Of a stretch of 64,000 bases of DNA, positions 21,772-32,535 are shown in pieces (the stretch's first letter is position 1; every line of letters begins with the position of its first letter). The position numbers and the translations under genes are program-made. This DNA is from Bathynomus jamesi (Eukaryota > Arthropoda > Malacostraca > Isopoda > Cirolanidae): the NCBI GenBank assembly GCA_023014485.1, contig JAJOZX010001860.1:310001-374000 (forward strand). The letters run 5' to 3'. Under the pieces are notes generated by a model that was not told where the DNA came from, made no database searches, and was given only the letters and a program-made list of their open reading frames with translations.

Positions 21772-23741
21772 GTGGGACCAAGTGTGCCCACGATTCGCCT
21801 TTCCCTTGTTGGAGTCGGTGGTGGCTGGATGCGCGCGAGGGATGTTCTCTCTTGTTTCGCTTTGGATACTTCTCCCCTTCGGCTTACAACTACTGCTTCT
21901 CATTCCCGGACTACTACTTCTCTCAACACTCGGGTGGTGGGCAACCAGGCCCTCGAGTCCTTTACCACTGGAAGACCGCAACCTAATGGGGTTGACCCCC
22001 CTGTGGAAGCGGAACGCTTGCACTCTCCTTTTCCGTTGCCGACCCCAGTTCGTCGCTCGACTATGCCCTTGGACCTACACTCTCTGGAGCAGGGGTCTCG
22101 CCCCAGCCCACTTCAGCCACCTTCGGGGCAAGTCAAGTTCCACCGAGGACTTGCCCCCACAACCCGGCTTCTTGCTCTCCCCATATGCCCACCTCCCCAC
22201 GGAGAGAGCCTCGCGGCGGACGGGGGAGCCGGCATTCACGGCTGTCCTATCGACCGTTGAATATCCCAGTCCATTTCGACTCTACAGACAGCCTCCCTCT
22301 CCCTTCCAAGTATCCACAAATTCCTGGTGATTCGGCCTACATCTGGGTCCCTCCCGAGTCCCGACCAACTCTGAACGGACGTTCCAGGCGATCCGAACCC
22401 ACAGCAACTCCAGCCGCTATGACGTACGCCCACAGAGGGATGGCTCCCTCCTCGTAAAATCACGCTCAGCCGCAGAGACAAAAGCCCTACTCTCCGTCAC
22501 TGAGGTCCTTGGAAGCTCGGTGTCCGTTTCCCCACACCCTCGCCTGAACCAGAGTCAGGGCACTATTTACGCCACCCGCCTATTGTCGATCGCAGTGAAC
22601 GAGCTCCTGTGGGACCTCGTACCCCAAGGAGTCACTAAGATTTATCGCTTCACATTCCGACAGGGAGGCACCCCCTCCCCCACCCCACGTCTGCTCCTTA
22701 CTTTCAATACACTAATCCCCCCCGGCCGCATTGTATGGGGTATGGGAGACCGCGCGTCATGCGAGTTTTCTATCCACTCATACATCCCAGACCCGACCCG
22801 TTGCTTTAAATGCAATAAGTTTGGATACGTTAGCTCCGTTTGTCGGCAGCCGCATCAACTGTGTGTTCACTGTGGACGACTCGCTCACCCTGACAGGTGC
22901 CCCAACACACCCAAATGCTCCAACTGTGAAGGCGCACACCCCTCTTCATCCCGCGAATGCCTTTTCTTCAAGTACGAGGAGGTCCGAGGCCTACAAGTGA
23001 CGGACTTCCTTAGCCCCCGTGAGGCACGAGACAGGGTGCAGAGTCGGGAGGTGAGGCCGGGGGTGTCCTATGCCGCCGAAACCCCCCCCAGCCACTGCTC
23101 CCTGTTCCCCCAAAGAAAATCCTCGCAGGACCCGACGGTCTCCTGTCCCCCCCACCATTCCTCCTCTTCCCCCACCTCACCTGCCACGAATCCCCCAGGA
23201 GTCTGGGACCAGGACACCCAGGTCCCATCCACTTCAAAACCTGCCTTCCCAGTACTCCCTGCACACGCCCGAACCTGCCGCCCGGAGCAAGCCGTCGAGG
23301 CGGAGACGCCGGAGCGTGTCGCCAGACCCTCCGGCCTTCCAACGTCTCTCTCCCTCTTCCCCTAGGACCAAGAAGACGGCTCGGACCCTCACACCGCCCA
23401 CCACGTCTACTATGTCCATCTCTCCCCATCGCAGAAGTCCCACCACTCTACCCCCACAGACTCTGACAATAGTGGCTGAAATCCACGACCCTCCCCGTAC
23501 GACGAGACCCAGTCCGAACAATATCCTCTCCCCCGAGGATCCAGTGGATGCGGCTCTGGCGCAGCTGCACAGTGTGACCGAGGGAAGCTCGGCCGCGCCC
23601 ACGCCCACGAGTCTCATGGATCTGCCCTTGCCTCCTGGTGCCATTTTCTCCACCCCTCCACGAGACCACTCTGGTTCACCTTCCACCCCCATAGTACCTA
23701 CCCCCCAACATCCCCGGCCCTCTCCTTGTCAGCTACTCTGA
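21772..23741 (+). pseudogene. LINE ORF1: gag-like protein with zinc knuckles
   Basis: Proline/serine-rich N-terminal frames lead, after a frame change near 22380, into VLGSSVSVSPHPRL and YRFTFRQGGTPSPTPRLLL. Cysteine knuckles follow: CFKCNKFGYVSSVCRQPHQL, CVHCGRLAHPDRCPN, then CSNCEGAHPSSSRECLFF (22800-22970). These C-x2-C-x4-H-x4-C-like motifs bind RNA in LINE ORF1/gag proteins. The tail (23000-23740) is low-complexity Pro/Ser/Thr-rich. Two or more frameshifts are present, so the original start is uncertain. Confidence 0.8.
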
Positions 23742-24047
23742 GTACGCCCTCCCCCCCCCCCCACCCGCCCGGTCCTTTTGGTACCCCCTGTCACCACCTA
23801 GGGTCCGCCGTGAGACCCCGGACAGGCGGGGTAGCTCCACTTTTGGGGTTAACGTGCCCCCTCCTGGCCTGACCATAGAAGCCCGTCAAAGCACTTCTGA
23901 CCCGCTCAGCCCACGATGTTCCTCTGCCTGCCGTGATCCACGCCTCCGGTCTCGCTCGGCCGACTCGACCCCGCAACCTCCGTGGGGTTCGACAGGCCGA
24001 CCGATTCCTTCCCTGGTGAACGGTAGATAGCCAGCCATGCTCCCGAC

Positions 24048-24863
24048 CAATGTTCCCTCTAAGGTGTGCGCGCGCGCACGCGTTGTGAAACCCGCGCACA
24101 CAGCAAAATAAAATGCGCACAGGCTCAAGCGTATCATGAGTCACGACAGTAAATGAAGTAATTTCAAAAATATACCGTCACACAAGGTCTGACCATTTGC
24201 ATCAACATACTCTATAGTCGCTCTTTTAAGTATTAACCCCTTCCGCCCGACTTCGCCGACGTCCGCGCAATTACGCAATACGGATTTTTTTTACTCTATG
24301 TATTTGCATTTTTTTCTCTTATTAACGCATTGAATATAAACCTTCTCTTTCTTATTTTTGCATAAAAACGAATAGTAATTATCTCATAATTCATAAAAAA
24401 TAAAATTATTTTTTATTTTATTCCTATTTTGTGAATGGATAAAATCATGTATTAATCTTGATAGTCTATTTTAAATTGCTAAATGCTAAAAATTGTTTTG
24501 AGAAATGATAACTAAAATAGTCATTTTTCAATTAATGTTTTTTTTATTTTATTTCCTTATTTTGTTGAATTTTATTTTACTATTTTTTATTTTATTCATA
24601 TTTTTAGAATGGATAAAATGTTTTCTTTTTTAAGAATATGTAATATCGTAAACAGTTTTTTAATATCCATTTAATCGTACCGTAATGATCAAGCTATCAC
24701 CTTATGGAAATAATATTTATTAAGTATTTAATATTTATATATATTTCATTTTGAAGATAATAACACTCAGAAAAGTTTGCACAATTTTTCACCATGAATC
24801 TAAATGTACGCACAACGAAAATTTCTTGCGCACACGGACTAAAAAAAATTAGAGGGAACATTG
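24048..24863. mobile_element. hAT element in the LINE
   Basis: CAATGTTCCCTCTAA at the left and its exact complement TTAGAGGGAACATTG at the right, with the perfect 8-bp duplication CTCCCGAC on both sides (24040-24047, 24864-24871). The interior is very AT-rich and has no transposase. CG-alternating GTGCGCGCGCGCACGCG lies just inside the left end. Confidence 0.92.
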
Positions 24864-24962
24864 CTCCCGACCCAGCCTTCAATTTCGCGAACTCCAGATC
24901 TCCCTTCACACTCCAACCTCCTAGCGCCTACACCTTTACCCATCCCCCTTCATCAACTAATG

Positions 24963-26210
24963 GATCCCCCGAAAACCACAATAGTCCACTGGAACTGTCG
25001 AGGAATATTTGCGAACTATGAAGGCCTTAACTCCTTGATTGCCACTTCCCGTCCGGTGTGTCTGTCTCCAGGAGCTAATCCTGGGGACCAGGCCCATGCC
25101 CTGCCCTACTGGTTATTTTTGCATCGCCACCCCGCCTCCTACCTGCACTCGAAGGGGAGCTGCCATCTTCGTACACCACGCAGTCCCCTTCTACAATCTC
25201 TCCATCCTGTCCCCGCTACAGGTGACTGCCGTCCGGCTCTCCCTGGATAGACAGTACACCGTCTGCTCAATCTACCTACCCCCCACGCTCAAGTCTCCCG
25301 CGACGACCTGGTGGAAGTCGTAGAACAACCCAGGCCCTTCCTACTACTGGGCGATTTCAGTAGTCGCCACCCCTTGTGGGGCGACACACACACCACCTAT
25401 ATGGCCCCAACCCTGATATCTGTCATGACCGAGCTCTCCTTCGAGTGCCTCAACGATGGCGCTACTACATTCTACCATGCCACCACCTGCACTCCATCCT
25501 GTATAGACCTGTCCCTCGTTTCAACTGATGCCCTCCTAGACTTCACGTGGCAAGTCCTCCGAGAGGACCATGGAAGTGACCATCTCCCCATTCAACTCAA
25601 CTTCACTCGACCCGACCAGACTGTTCGGGTACCGGTAAGGTGGGTTACTACCAATGCGAATTGGGCCCGCTTCCGCGACAACACGTATACCACCCTTACA
25701 ACTGCCCACTTCCCATCCATCGACGAGTGCATCGCATACTTCGAGTCCGTCGTTCTAGCGGCCGCAAGCACAAGCATACCACAATCCTCCGCCTATCCCC
25801 GCGCCCGACGGGTGCCTTGGTGGAACTCGGAGTGCGCGGAGGCCGTGCGCGCCAAGAAGAAGGCAACTCGGCTCTTCTACCGGATGCGACTCCCCATCCA
25901 TCGTACGGAGATGCAGCGGGTCAGGGCCATCGCCCGCCGCACAATGAAGACAGCGCGCCGAGCCTCTTGGCGTGCCTTTGTGTCCGGCATCACCGCCAAC
26001 ACACACCTTCGGCTACCATCTGGAAGGTGCGGGGTGTCGAGAGGCGACATGTCCCCTCCCGACCCCCGGTCCTCCGGACTAACGACGGACTCCTATGTGA
26101 GCCCAAGTCGGTGGCAGACCACCACCTTGCTTCTACCTTCGCCGCCGTTTCTTCCTCTGCAGACAATTCCGTACCCGTCCCTGACGATAGCCCCTCTCCA
26201 CCGTCCATAG
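24963..26210 (+). pseudogene. LINE endonuclease domain
   Basis: MDPPKTTIVHWNCRGIFANY (24963) is the N-terminal strand with the catalytic Asn. A frame change then gives VCLQELILG, with the catalytic Glu. A second gives LLLGDFSSRHPLWGD, with the Asp/Asn region (GDFN reads GDFS here). REDHGSDHLPIQLNF carries the terminal Asp-His. This nicks target DNA for retrotransposition. Downstream, RARRVPWWNSECAEAVRAKK marks the linker typical of Jockey/I elements. GDFS in place of GDFN suggests loss of a key Asn in this copy. Confidence 0.82.
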
Positions 26211-26215
26211 ACAGC

Positions 26216-27195
26216 ACCTACAACCGATTGTTTACCATGCGTGAACTACAGGCGGCACTGGCCTCTCGACGATCCCCTTGTCCCGGTCCGGACGGTATTC
26301 CGTACGGCATGATCCAACACATCCACTCTACCTTACAAGTTTTCCTGCTAGACCTATACAATCTCATATGAATAGAGGGCGCCTTCCCCTCTAGGTGGAA
26401 GGAGGCCCACGTCATCCCTATCCCCAAACCCGGCAAAGATTCCCTGGACCCCACAAACTACAGACCAATCGCCCTGACGTGTTGTGCCTGCAAGGTCCTC
26501 GAAAAAATGGTCGCTACGCGATTATCGTTCGTCCTTGAACATAGCAATTCCTTCCCGTCTACCCAGTCCGGCTTCAGACAATTCCGCTCCACCACTGATC
26601 CCCTCCTGCTTCTCAGCCGAGACATACAGGATGCCTTCGACAATGGACAGTTCGTACTGTCAACTTTTTTTGACATCCAGAAGGCCTATGACACCACCCG
26701 TCGAGCAATGATCCTCGGTCAGCTCCGACATCTGAGCCTCGTCGGAGCCATGCCGACCTTCATCAGGGGCTTCCTTTCTTCCCGGACCTTTAAAGTCCGG
26801 GTGGGCTCAGTCCTCTCTGACACCTTCGTGCAGGAGGACGGGGTCCCACAGGGAAGCATCCTCAGTGTTCTCTGCTTCTCCGTCGTGATGAACACGGTCT
26901 CACAATGCCTTCCACCCACCATCCGCTCTTCCATTTACGCGGATGACCTTGCGATCTACTTCGCAGGGCGAGAACCGTCTGTCGTTCAACGACAAATGCA
27001 GCTTGCCATCTACCGGGTGGAAAGGTGGGCGACGTCGGTGGGTTTCCGCCTCTCCATCCCTAAGTCCAAGTGTATGGTCTTCAGTAGAAGACCCACAACC
27101 CTTCCTCTACCCTCTGTCACATTATACGACAGTCCTCTTGAGGTGGTATCCTCCACGCATTTTCTGGGCATGACCCTAGACCGACGGCTAGTGAT
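26216..27195 (+). pseudogene. LINE reverse transcriptase
   Basis: The blocks run DGIPYGMIQHIHSTL, IPIPKPGKDSLDPTNYRPIA, FFDIQKAYDTT with a catalytic Asp, EDGVPQGSILSVLCFSVVMN, and SIYADDLAIYFAGREPSVV, whose YADD holds the catalytic Asp pair. SKCMVFSRRPTTLPLP and HFLGMTLDRRL follow. The reading is open for over 200 codons (26507-27190) and then runs into the AT-rich insert. An in-frame TGA-type break is seen near 26370. Confidence 0.88.
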
Positions 27196-28140
27196 GTTAA
27201 AAAACCGTTTTTTTTATGTCCATGTTGTTGTTTTTGTCGTTTTATTTGTTTTTTATTGTTTTTTTTGTTTTTTTTGTTTTTTTCGTTTTTTTTAATAATT
27301 AATATAGATATTACCAATTTAATTATAAGGTATACTTTTGCAATGATATATATTATAAAAATAAATAAATAAATAATAAAATAGGCCATATGGTACCAGT
27401 ATAGAATGCCCTTTTCAGCCTATTTACAGAAAAAACTGGCCTCTTTCTTGCACTGAAAATCTTGTATCTTGAGATCCGTTAAACTTGCGAGAACACTGGC
27501 TGGGAGCTGACTGCCCATTGTCCAACCTTTCCAGGACTCTCCCATCCATGCCTCGGATTTTGAATCTCCCACTTAACTATCCTTTAGACCTGCGATGACA
27601 TATTTTCCCCCGAGACCATCCATATATATATACATACACATACACCCATATACATATATACCAATATATACATAAATACTTATATACACATATTTATATC
27701 TATTATATACCCCATACATACGCATACATCCAGAATTCCAGATACATACGCACGCATACTCACATATATACCTACACAAACTCATACACCTCTATTTCGC
27801 CCTTTCATTACCTCCGAGATCATTTAGCACATACAGTAATATCCATACAGCCAAAAGAAACTGATTAAGCACAGACAGAGCAGCAAAGCTTGTATTTATA
27901 TCCCAAAATGCAAAATTCCAAGAAAGTGAAGTAAAACATGGTGCTACATTGGCTTCATCAACATCCAAATCTGCAATAAGTACCAGTACCTGTGATATTG
28001 AAACTATATGCTCTAATCAATCTAGTGATAATGATTCTTCAATGGAAATAGAATCAGATAATGAAAGTTAAACAGCATTAGGTTAACACAAAGGTTAAAG
28101 AAAGAGATGAATATTTTTATTTTTTTTATTTTTCTATTTG

Positions 28141-28210
<70 letters not shown>

Positions 28211-28432
28211 TGGTATTCTTGCCAATCACAATTATATATATTGTTTTATACCAGTATTATGTATTTTTTATTATGTATATTATACCAGTACCTGTGATAT
28301 TGAAACTAGCATATATGCTCTACCCAATCTAGTGATGATTCTTCCATGGAAATGAAGGTTAAACAACATTAGGTTAACAAAAAGGTGAATATTTTTTTTT
28401 CTATCTGGATTATATATACTGGTACTCTTGCC
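27196..28432. other. AT-rich insert splitting the LINE
   Basis: LINE coding stops at LGMTLDRRL and resumes at HLKQSLRRPLALLDHLSH near 28435. Between them lies T-rich, then TACA/TATA-rich DNA. A roughly 160-bp unit occurs twice (27985-28145 and 28278-28410, sharing TACCAGTACCTGTGATATTG), with ACTGGTA(C/T)TCTTGCCAATCACA after each. A short coding-like tail ending SSMEIESDNES then a stop lies at 27940-28070. No clear terminal repeats or target duplication were found, so its class is unknown. Confidence 0.6.
28142..28206. repeat. (AT)n microsatellite
   Basis: About 32 perfect AT dinucleotides. Frames across it encode only YIYIYI strings. Confidence 0.95.
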
Positions 28433-28434
28433 AA

Positions 28435-29900
28435 TCACAAGCACCTAAAGCAATCCCTTCGACGCCCCCTCGCTCTCCTGGATCACCTCTCTCACACCAC
28501 ATGGGGTGGAGATCGACGCTCTCCGCCTTTACACTTCCATAGTACAGTCGAAGCTGGACTATGGTAGCGAAGTTTACGGTTCAGCCTCCAACGCCCGCCT
28601 CCGTATCCTGGACCCGGTACTTAATAGAGGCCTCCGCCTCGCCACCGGTGCTTTCCGCTCCTCCCCAGCCTCCATGTGGAATGCGATCATCTCCCTCTCG
28701 CCCTCCGACGGGGTCTACTCCTCATGAGGACATACCTCCGTGCACAGAGGCTACCTTCTTCGCTTCTGGGCACGGCGGTTTCAGAACTACCACCTCAGGG
28801 ACGGAGCTGGCACTTCACTGAAGCGGTCCGCTCTTTCCTTGATCTTTTCAACATGCCCGCCCCTCAGTTATTCCCATTTCATTCAGCATCTACCCCCCCT
28901 GGATCCTCACCCCTATCAAGTTTTGCAAAGATGTGTGCCCTACCGAAGACTACCACGAGCGCCATGATATACAGGTCACTCTTCCACGAACACGCAACCC
29001 AACACCCGGACGCAGTCGCCATTTACACAGATGGTTCCCGCTCGGAAGCTGGTGTGGCATCCTCAGGGGTGATTCTGTCCCAGCCGCTTTCCCGGGGCGT
29101 CGGCCTGCCCCGCGAGGCCTCCGTTTTTTCGGCGGAACTTTTCGCCATTACGGAGGCCCTCGATATTGTGCGCACCCACTCTGCCAGCTCTTTCGTCATT
29201 TATTCGGATTCCCAAAGTGCATTTCTCTCCCTAGAAAGATTTAACTCGCCTCACCCGCTCGTCTGTACCATCCAGTAAACCTTCCACTTTTTAACGACCT
29301 TCCAACACAAGACAATCGCATTCTGCTGGATCCCGGCTCATGTCGGCATCCAGGGTAACGAGGCGGCGGACCGCACAGCAAAGACGGCCTGCTCACTGCC
29401 GGCCTCCTCCCGACCCCTCCCCTTCTCCGACTTCTTCCCGACTTTCCGCTCCCACTTCCGCTCCATATGGCAGCGGGAATGGGACCAGGCCACACAAAAT
29501 AAACACCACACGATCAAGCCACAAATAGGATACTGGGCCTCCTCATTCCACCGGTCCCACCATAAAGTAATCCTAGCCCGTCTCCGCCTAGGCCACACCC
29601 GCATCACCCACGGACACCTTATGGCGAAATCGCCAGCCCTGCTTTGCCCTACCTGTCATACCCCTATCACTGTCATACACCTGGTGGAATGCCCAAAGTT
29701 GTCCGCTCTTCGTCGCAGGTGTTTCCCTCTCGACCGAAAATCCCATACCCGACCGCCTACGATCCATACTCGCCGACGGCCCCCACTTTTCAACGGAAGC
29801 GATTCTCTTCCTTACTCCCATCTGCTCCATCGCATCTAAAACCATACCCCTCCTACCCACTCCAGCGACTGACCCTTACTCACTCCCCTAGTCTACCACC
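28435..29900 (+). pseudogene. LINE thumb, RNase H and C-terminal knuckle
   Basis: After the insert the frame gives YGSEVYGSASNARLRILDPV and RGLRLATGAFRSSP (RT connection). RNase H follows: VAIYTDGSRSEAGVA (Asp), ASVFSAELFAITEAL (Glu), SFVIYSDSQSAFLSL (Asp). After a stop come WIPAHVGIQGNEAADRTAK (His/Asp). The terminal knuckle reads CPTCHTPITVIHLVECP. A fused RNase H is characteristic of I-type LINEs and separates it from most Jockey elements. Stops at about 28725 and 29276 and several shifts inactivate it. Confidence 0.87.
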
Positions 29901-30164
29901 CCCAGCACAGTAACATCACCCACTCACTGCCTCGCCGAGATATGTACCGCTCTCTTTAGGTACGAATCGGCGGTAAATCAGAGAGAGAAAGAAAAAAAAA
30001 AAAACCCAGTTAGTGTGTTCGCAGTTGACGTTTTGTCTCGTTATCTGTTTGCCTCATCCACTCTATTTTCGAATTTTAAAACTTTTATAAACAGAAGCTT
30101 GTCCACTTTTTTGCTTTTCGCGATATTCCAAGTGGGCCGATTTTTCTGTCGTTCAGTATATTAT

Positions 30165-30178
30165 ATATATATATATAC
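30165..30178. repeat. (TA)n tract
   Basis: Short TA run directly after the right end of the Tc1-like element and before the large palindrome. Similar TA runs at 31128-31150 and 31372-31392 separate the palindromic units. Confidence 0.8.
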
Positions 30179-30211
30179 ACAAACTCAGAATGGTTCCCTG
30201 AGAACATTATA

Positions 30212-31129
30212 TGTTAAACACAGACCGTGCATGGAACAAGGAACTCTTCTGGGAAAATTAAATCCACTATAGTCCGAATAAGTAATGGTAAATGACAAAT
30301 ACCATAGTTTTTTTCCTTTTTCATGATTTTAGCCCGACGTGGGCAACGGGTCTCTCGCAAAGAGATCCCATAAATATAGCTTCCCTCACCAGCTATCTGC
30401 AAAGCAGACAGGATCCAGCTTTGGGACGTGGATCTAGGGTTTAAAGCAAGCCTAGATCCCTACACTAAGAACCTCTATATAAGTAAAAGACTCGTTGAAT
30501 TCACGTCGTGTTGAATAAATCAAAGAAAAAGGGGGTAACTATTGTATTTTTAGCCAAAAAAACCAAAACTTAAACCTCAACCGGGACATTGAGCGTCCAC
30601 TTTTCAAGGCACGAAACACGTCCGTTTAGTATACACAAACTCAGAATGGTTCCCTGAGAACATTATATGTTAAACACAGACCGTGCATGGAACCATTCTG
30701 AGTTTGTGTATACTAAACGGACGTGTTTCGTGCCTTGAAAAGTGGACGCTCAATGTCCCGGTTGAGGTTTAAGTTTTGGTTTTTTTTGGCTAAAAATACA
30801 ATAGTTACCCCCTTTTTCTTTGATTTATTCAACACGACGTGAATTCAACGAGTCTTTACTTATATAGAGGTTCTTAGTGTAGGGATCTAGGCTTGCTTTA
30901 AACCCTAGATCCACGTCCCAAAGCTGGATCCTGTCTGCTTTGCAGATAGCTGGTGAGGGAAGCTATATTTATGGGATCTCTTTGCGAGAGACCCGTTGCC
31001 CACGTCGGGCTAAAATCATGAAAAAGGAAAAACTATGGTATTTGTCATTTACCATTACTTATTCGGACTATAGTGGATTTAATTTTCCCAGAAGAGTTCC
31101 TTGTTCCATGCACGGTCTGTGTTTAACAT
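30212..31129. repeat. Near-perfect palindrome, 441-bp arms
   Basis: The left arm 30212-30652 and right arm 30689-31129 are reverse complements that, as far as I can read, differ only by one or two bases in homopolymer runs (A/T tracts near 30310, 30490 and 30560). The 36-bp spacer itself contains sequence (GAACATTATATGTTAAACAC) also found just outside the left arm. ORFs here mirror one another and encode nothing recognisable. Confidence 0.95.
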
Positions 31130-31155
31130 ATATATATATATATATATATATGAGA

Positions 31156-31330
31156 TACACACAGACCGTGCATAGAACAAGGAACTCTTCTGGGATAATT
31201 AAATCCACTATAGTCCGAATAAGTAATGGTAAATGACAAATACCATAGTCATTTACCATTACTTATTCGAACTATAGTGGATTTAATTATCCCAGAAGAG
31301 TTCCTTGTTCCATGCATGGTCTGTGTGTAT
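31156..31330. repeat. Second near-perfect hairpin, about 82-bp arms
   Basis: TACACACAGACCGTGCATAG... (31156-31237) and its complement (31248-31330) flank a 10-base loop. The arm sequence is the same as the outer 80 bases of the big palindrome arms (GGAACTCTTCTGGG, AAATCCACTATAGT), so this is a deletion derivative of the same unit. Confidence 0.92.
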
Positions 31331-31404
31331 CGTAAAAAACCTCAGGCAACCATTCTGAGTTCATTCCCATATATATATATATATATATATATAATGAACC
31401 TTAT

Positions 31405-31880
31405 GTTGTTTCGTGTGTTGGTCTCTCTTCACACGGAGGTCAAGCTGGTGGCCCCGCCTCTAGGTCTGGCCTGGTGGAGGAGCGAGTTACTTTCTTGCGC
31501 TCTCCACCGTACATAGCCAGGCACGCCCTGCTCATCTGGTACTGTCCTGAGCCAGGCATCCAGTCTTTTCTTGAAGACTTCAACTTTGACCCCCGTTACG
31601 TTTCTGAGGTCCTTAGGAAGCTGGTTGAAAAGTCTTGGCCCCCTGACAACCAAGCTATTTTCCTTCAGGGTTGAGGAGGTCCCTTGTCGTGCTTTTAATT
31701 TGGGAACACTACACATTCTGCTTTTCCTATTTTCCAGTGTTGTTTGAATGGTAATTGGGTTTAGTTTTAGGTTTGGTACCAGTTTTTCGATCATTTTCCA
31801 TATGTAGATTATGATGTACCTCTCTCTTCTTCTTTCCAGTGAGTACAGATTTAGTTTACGTAGTCTTTCCCAGTAGTTGA
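31405..31880 (-). pseudogene. CR1-like LINE C-terminal fragment
   Basis: An open frame from 31794 to 31429 encodes MIEKLVPNLKLNPITIQTTL, then SVPKLKARQGTSSTLKENSL, VVRGPRLFNQLPKDLRNVTG, VKVEVFKKRLDAWLRTVPDE and HQARPRGGATSLTSV. It continues upstream to about 31880 as LNLYSLERRRERYIIIYIWK. The most intact example of the tail also seen at 5664 and 11068. 5'-truncated LINE, same family. Confidence 0.88.
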
Positions 31881-32530
31881 GTTCACGAAAGTAACACGTA
31901 AATAATAATTGTGATGAAAATAACCACGAAGGAAAAAGGAAACACAGAATGGTGCTCTCTTTGTAACTTTTGTTTGCTCAGTCTGCAAAAGAGACTTGTT
32001 CCTTCAGAATTTGCTTTATGTAGCTACAACTTTTTCTTATTAATGCTTTTATATTTTGGAAAACAAGCAGGAACTTAGAGACGAAGAAGTGATGGGTGGG
32101 CTTAATTTAAAGCTTAATAGACTTAAATAGTTTTCATTTTTTTATTTTCTTACCATTTTTGAAGCTCCAGTAAATGCAAAATGGTTTATTGAAGATTGAA
32201 GTGGATGAACATAAACAAATCGTCATTTTGAAACTGAAATGTCTTATGAATAGAATAGTCCACATTGTAGCAATAAATAAATTGATGAATTTCTAGTAGC
32301 GACTTAATAAATATCTAAATAAAAAGCATTAGGATAATTAAAAACATTAAATTACATTTCTCAACATTCGAGAATGGATCTTAGACTTAAAAATGTTCTG
32401 AGTTCAAACTCGCGGAAAATGGTTTTTCAGTTGCTGCGCTGGTGATAAATTATATAATAATAATAAAATAGTCTTGCTTCCCAATAAATCTTTTGTCTGA
32501 AGAAGGGTAGAGCTTGCAGAAGTTGAGACA
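31881..32530. other. No gene recognised
   Basis: AT-rich sequence between a LINE fragment and a fold-back mariner. No coding or structural signal beyond A/T runs. Confidence 0.5.
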
Positions 32531-32535
32531 TTGTA

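Larger units (their letters stand above)
21603..30003 (+). mobile_element. I-type non-LTR retrotransposon with RNase H
   Basis: Without its two inserts this is about 6.3 kb, a normal size for an I-clade LINE. It has a gag-like ORF1 with zinc knuckles, an endonuclease, a reverse transcriptase, RNase H and a C-terminal CCHC knuckle, ending in a run of A at 29992-30003. Base composition is strikingly GC-rich against AT-rich neighbours. A hAT (24048-24863) and an AT-rich block (27196-28432) interrupt it. Scattered frameshifts mean it is no longer active, but long open segments suggest it is younger than the other LINEs here. Confidence 0.88.
20519..30156 (+). mobile_element. Tc1-like transposon stuffed with nested insertions
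   Basis: Inverted repeats of about 150 bp begin CTGTGTGGCAGAAAAATCAG at 20519 and end with the complement, CTGTCGTTCAG, at 30156, both next to TA. Inside are a hAT MITE (20760-21281), the N-terminal part of a Tc1-type transposase (21361-21602) and a GC-rich LINE that runs almost to the right repeat. The C-terminal two thirds of the transposase, including the catalytic core, is absent, so LINE insertion was accompanied by a deletion. Confidence 0.8.

Noticed and set aside
22236..23692. Long GC-rich minus-strand ORFs in the I-type LINE
   Set aside because: Antisense shadows in GC-rich, Pro/Ser-rich coding DNA; the plus strand carries the zinc knuckles.
28022..28355. YIYIYI-rich ORFs
   Set aside because: Translation of an (AT)n microsatellite.
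30214..31259. Mirrored ORFs reading MQIAGEGSYIYGISLRETRC on both strands
   Set aside because: Identical peptides arise because the palindrome arms are reverse complements. No homology or splice evidence.
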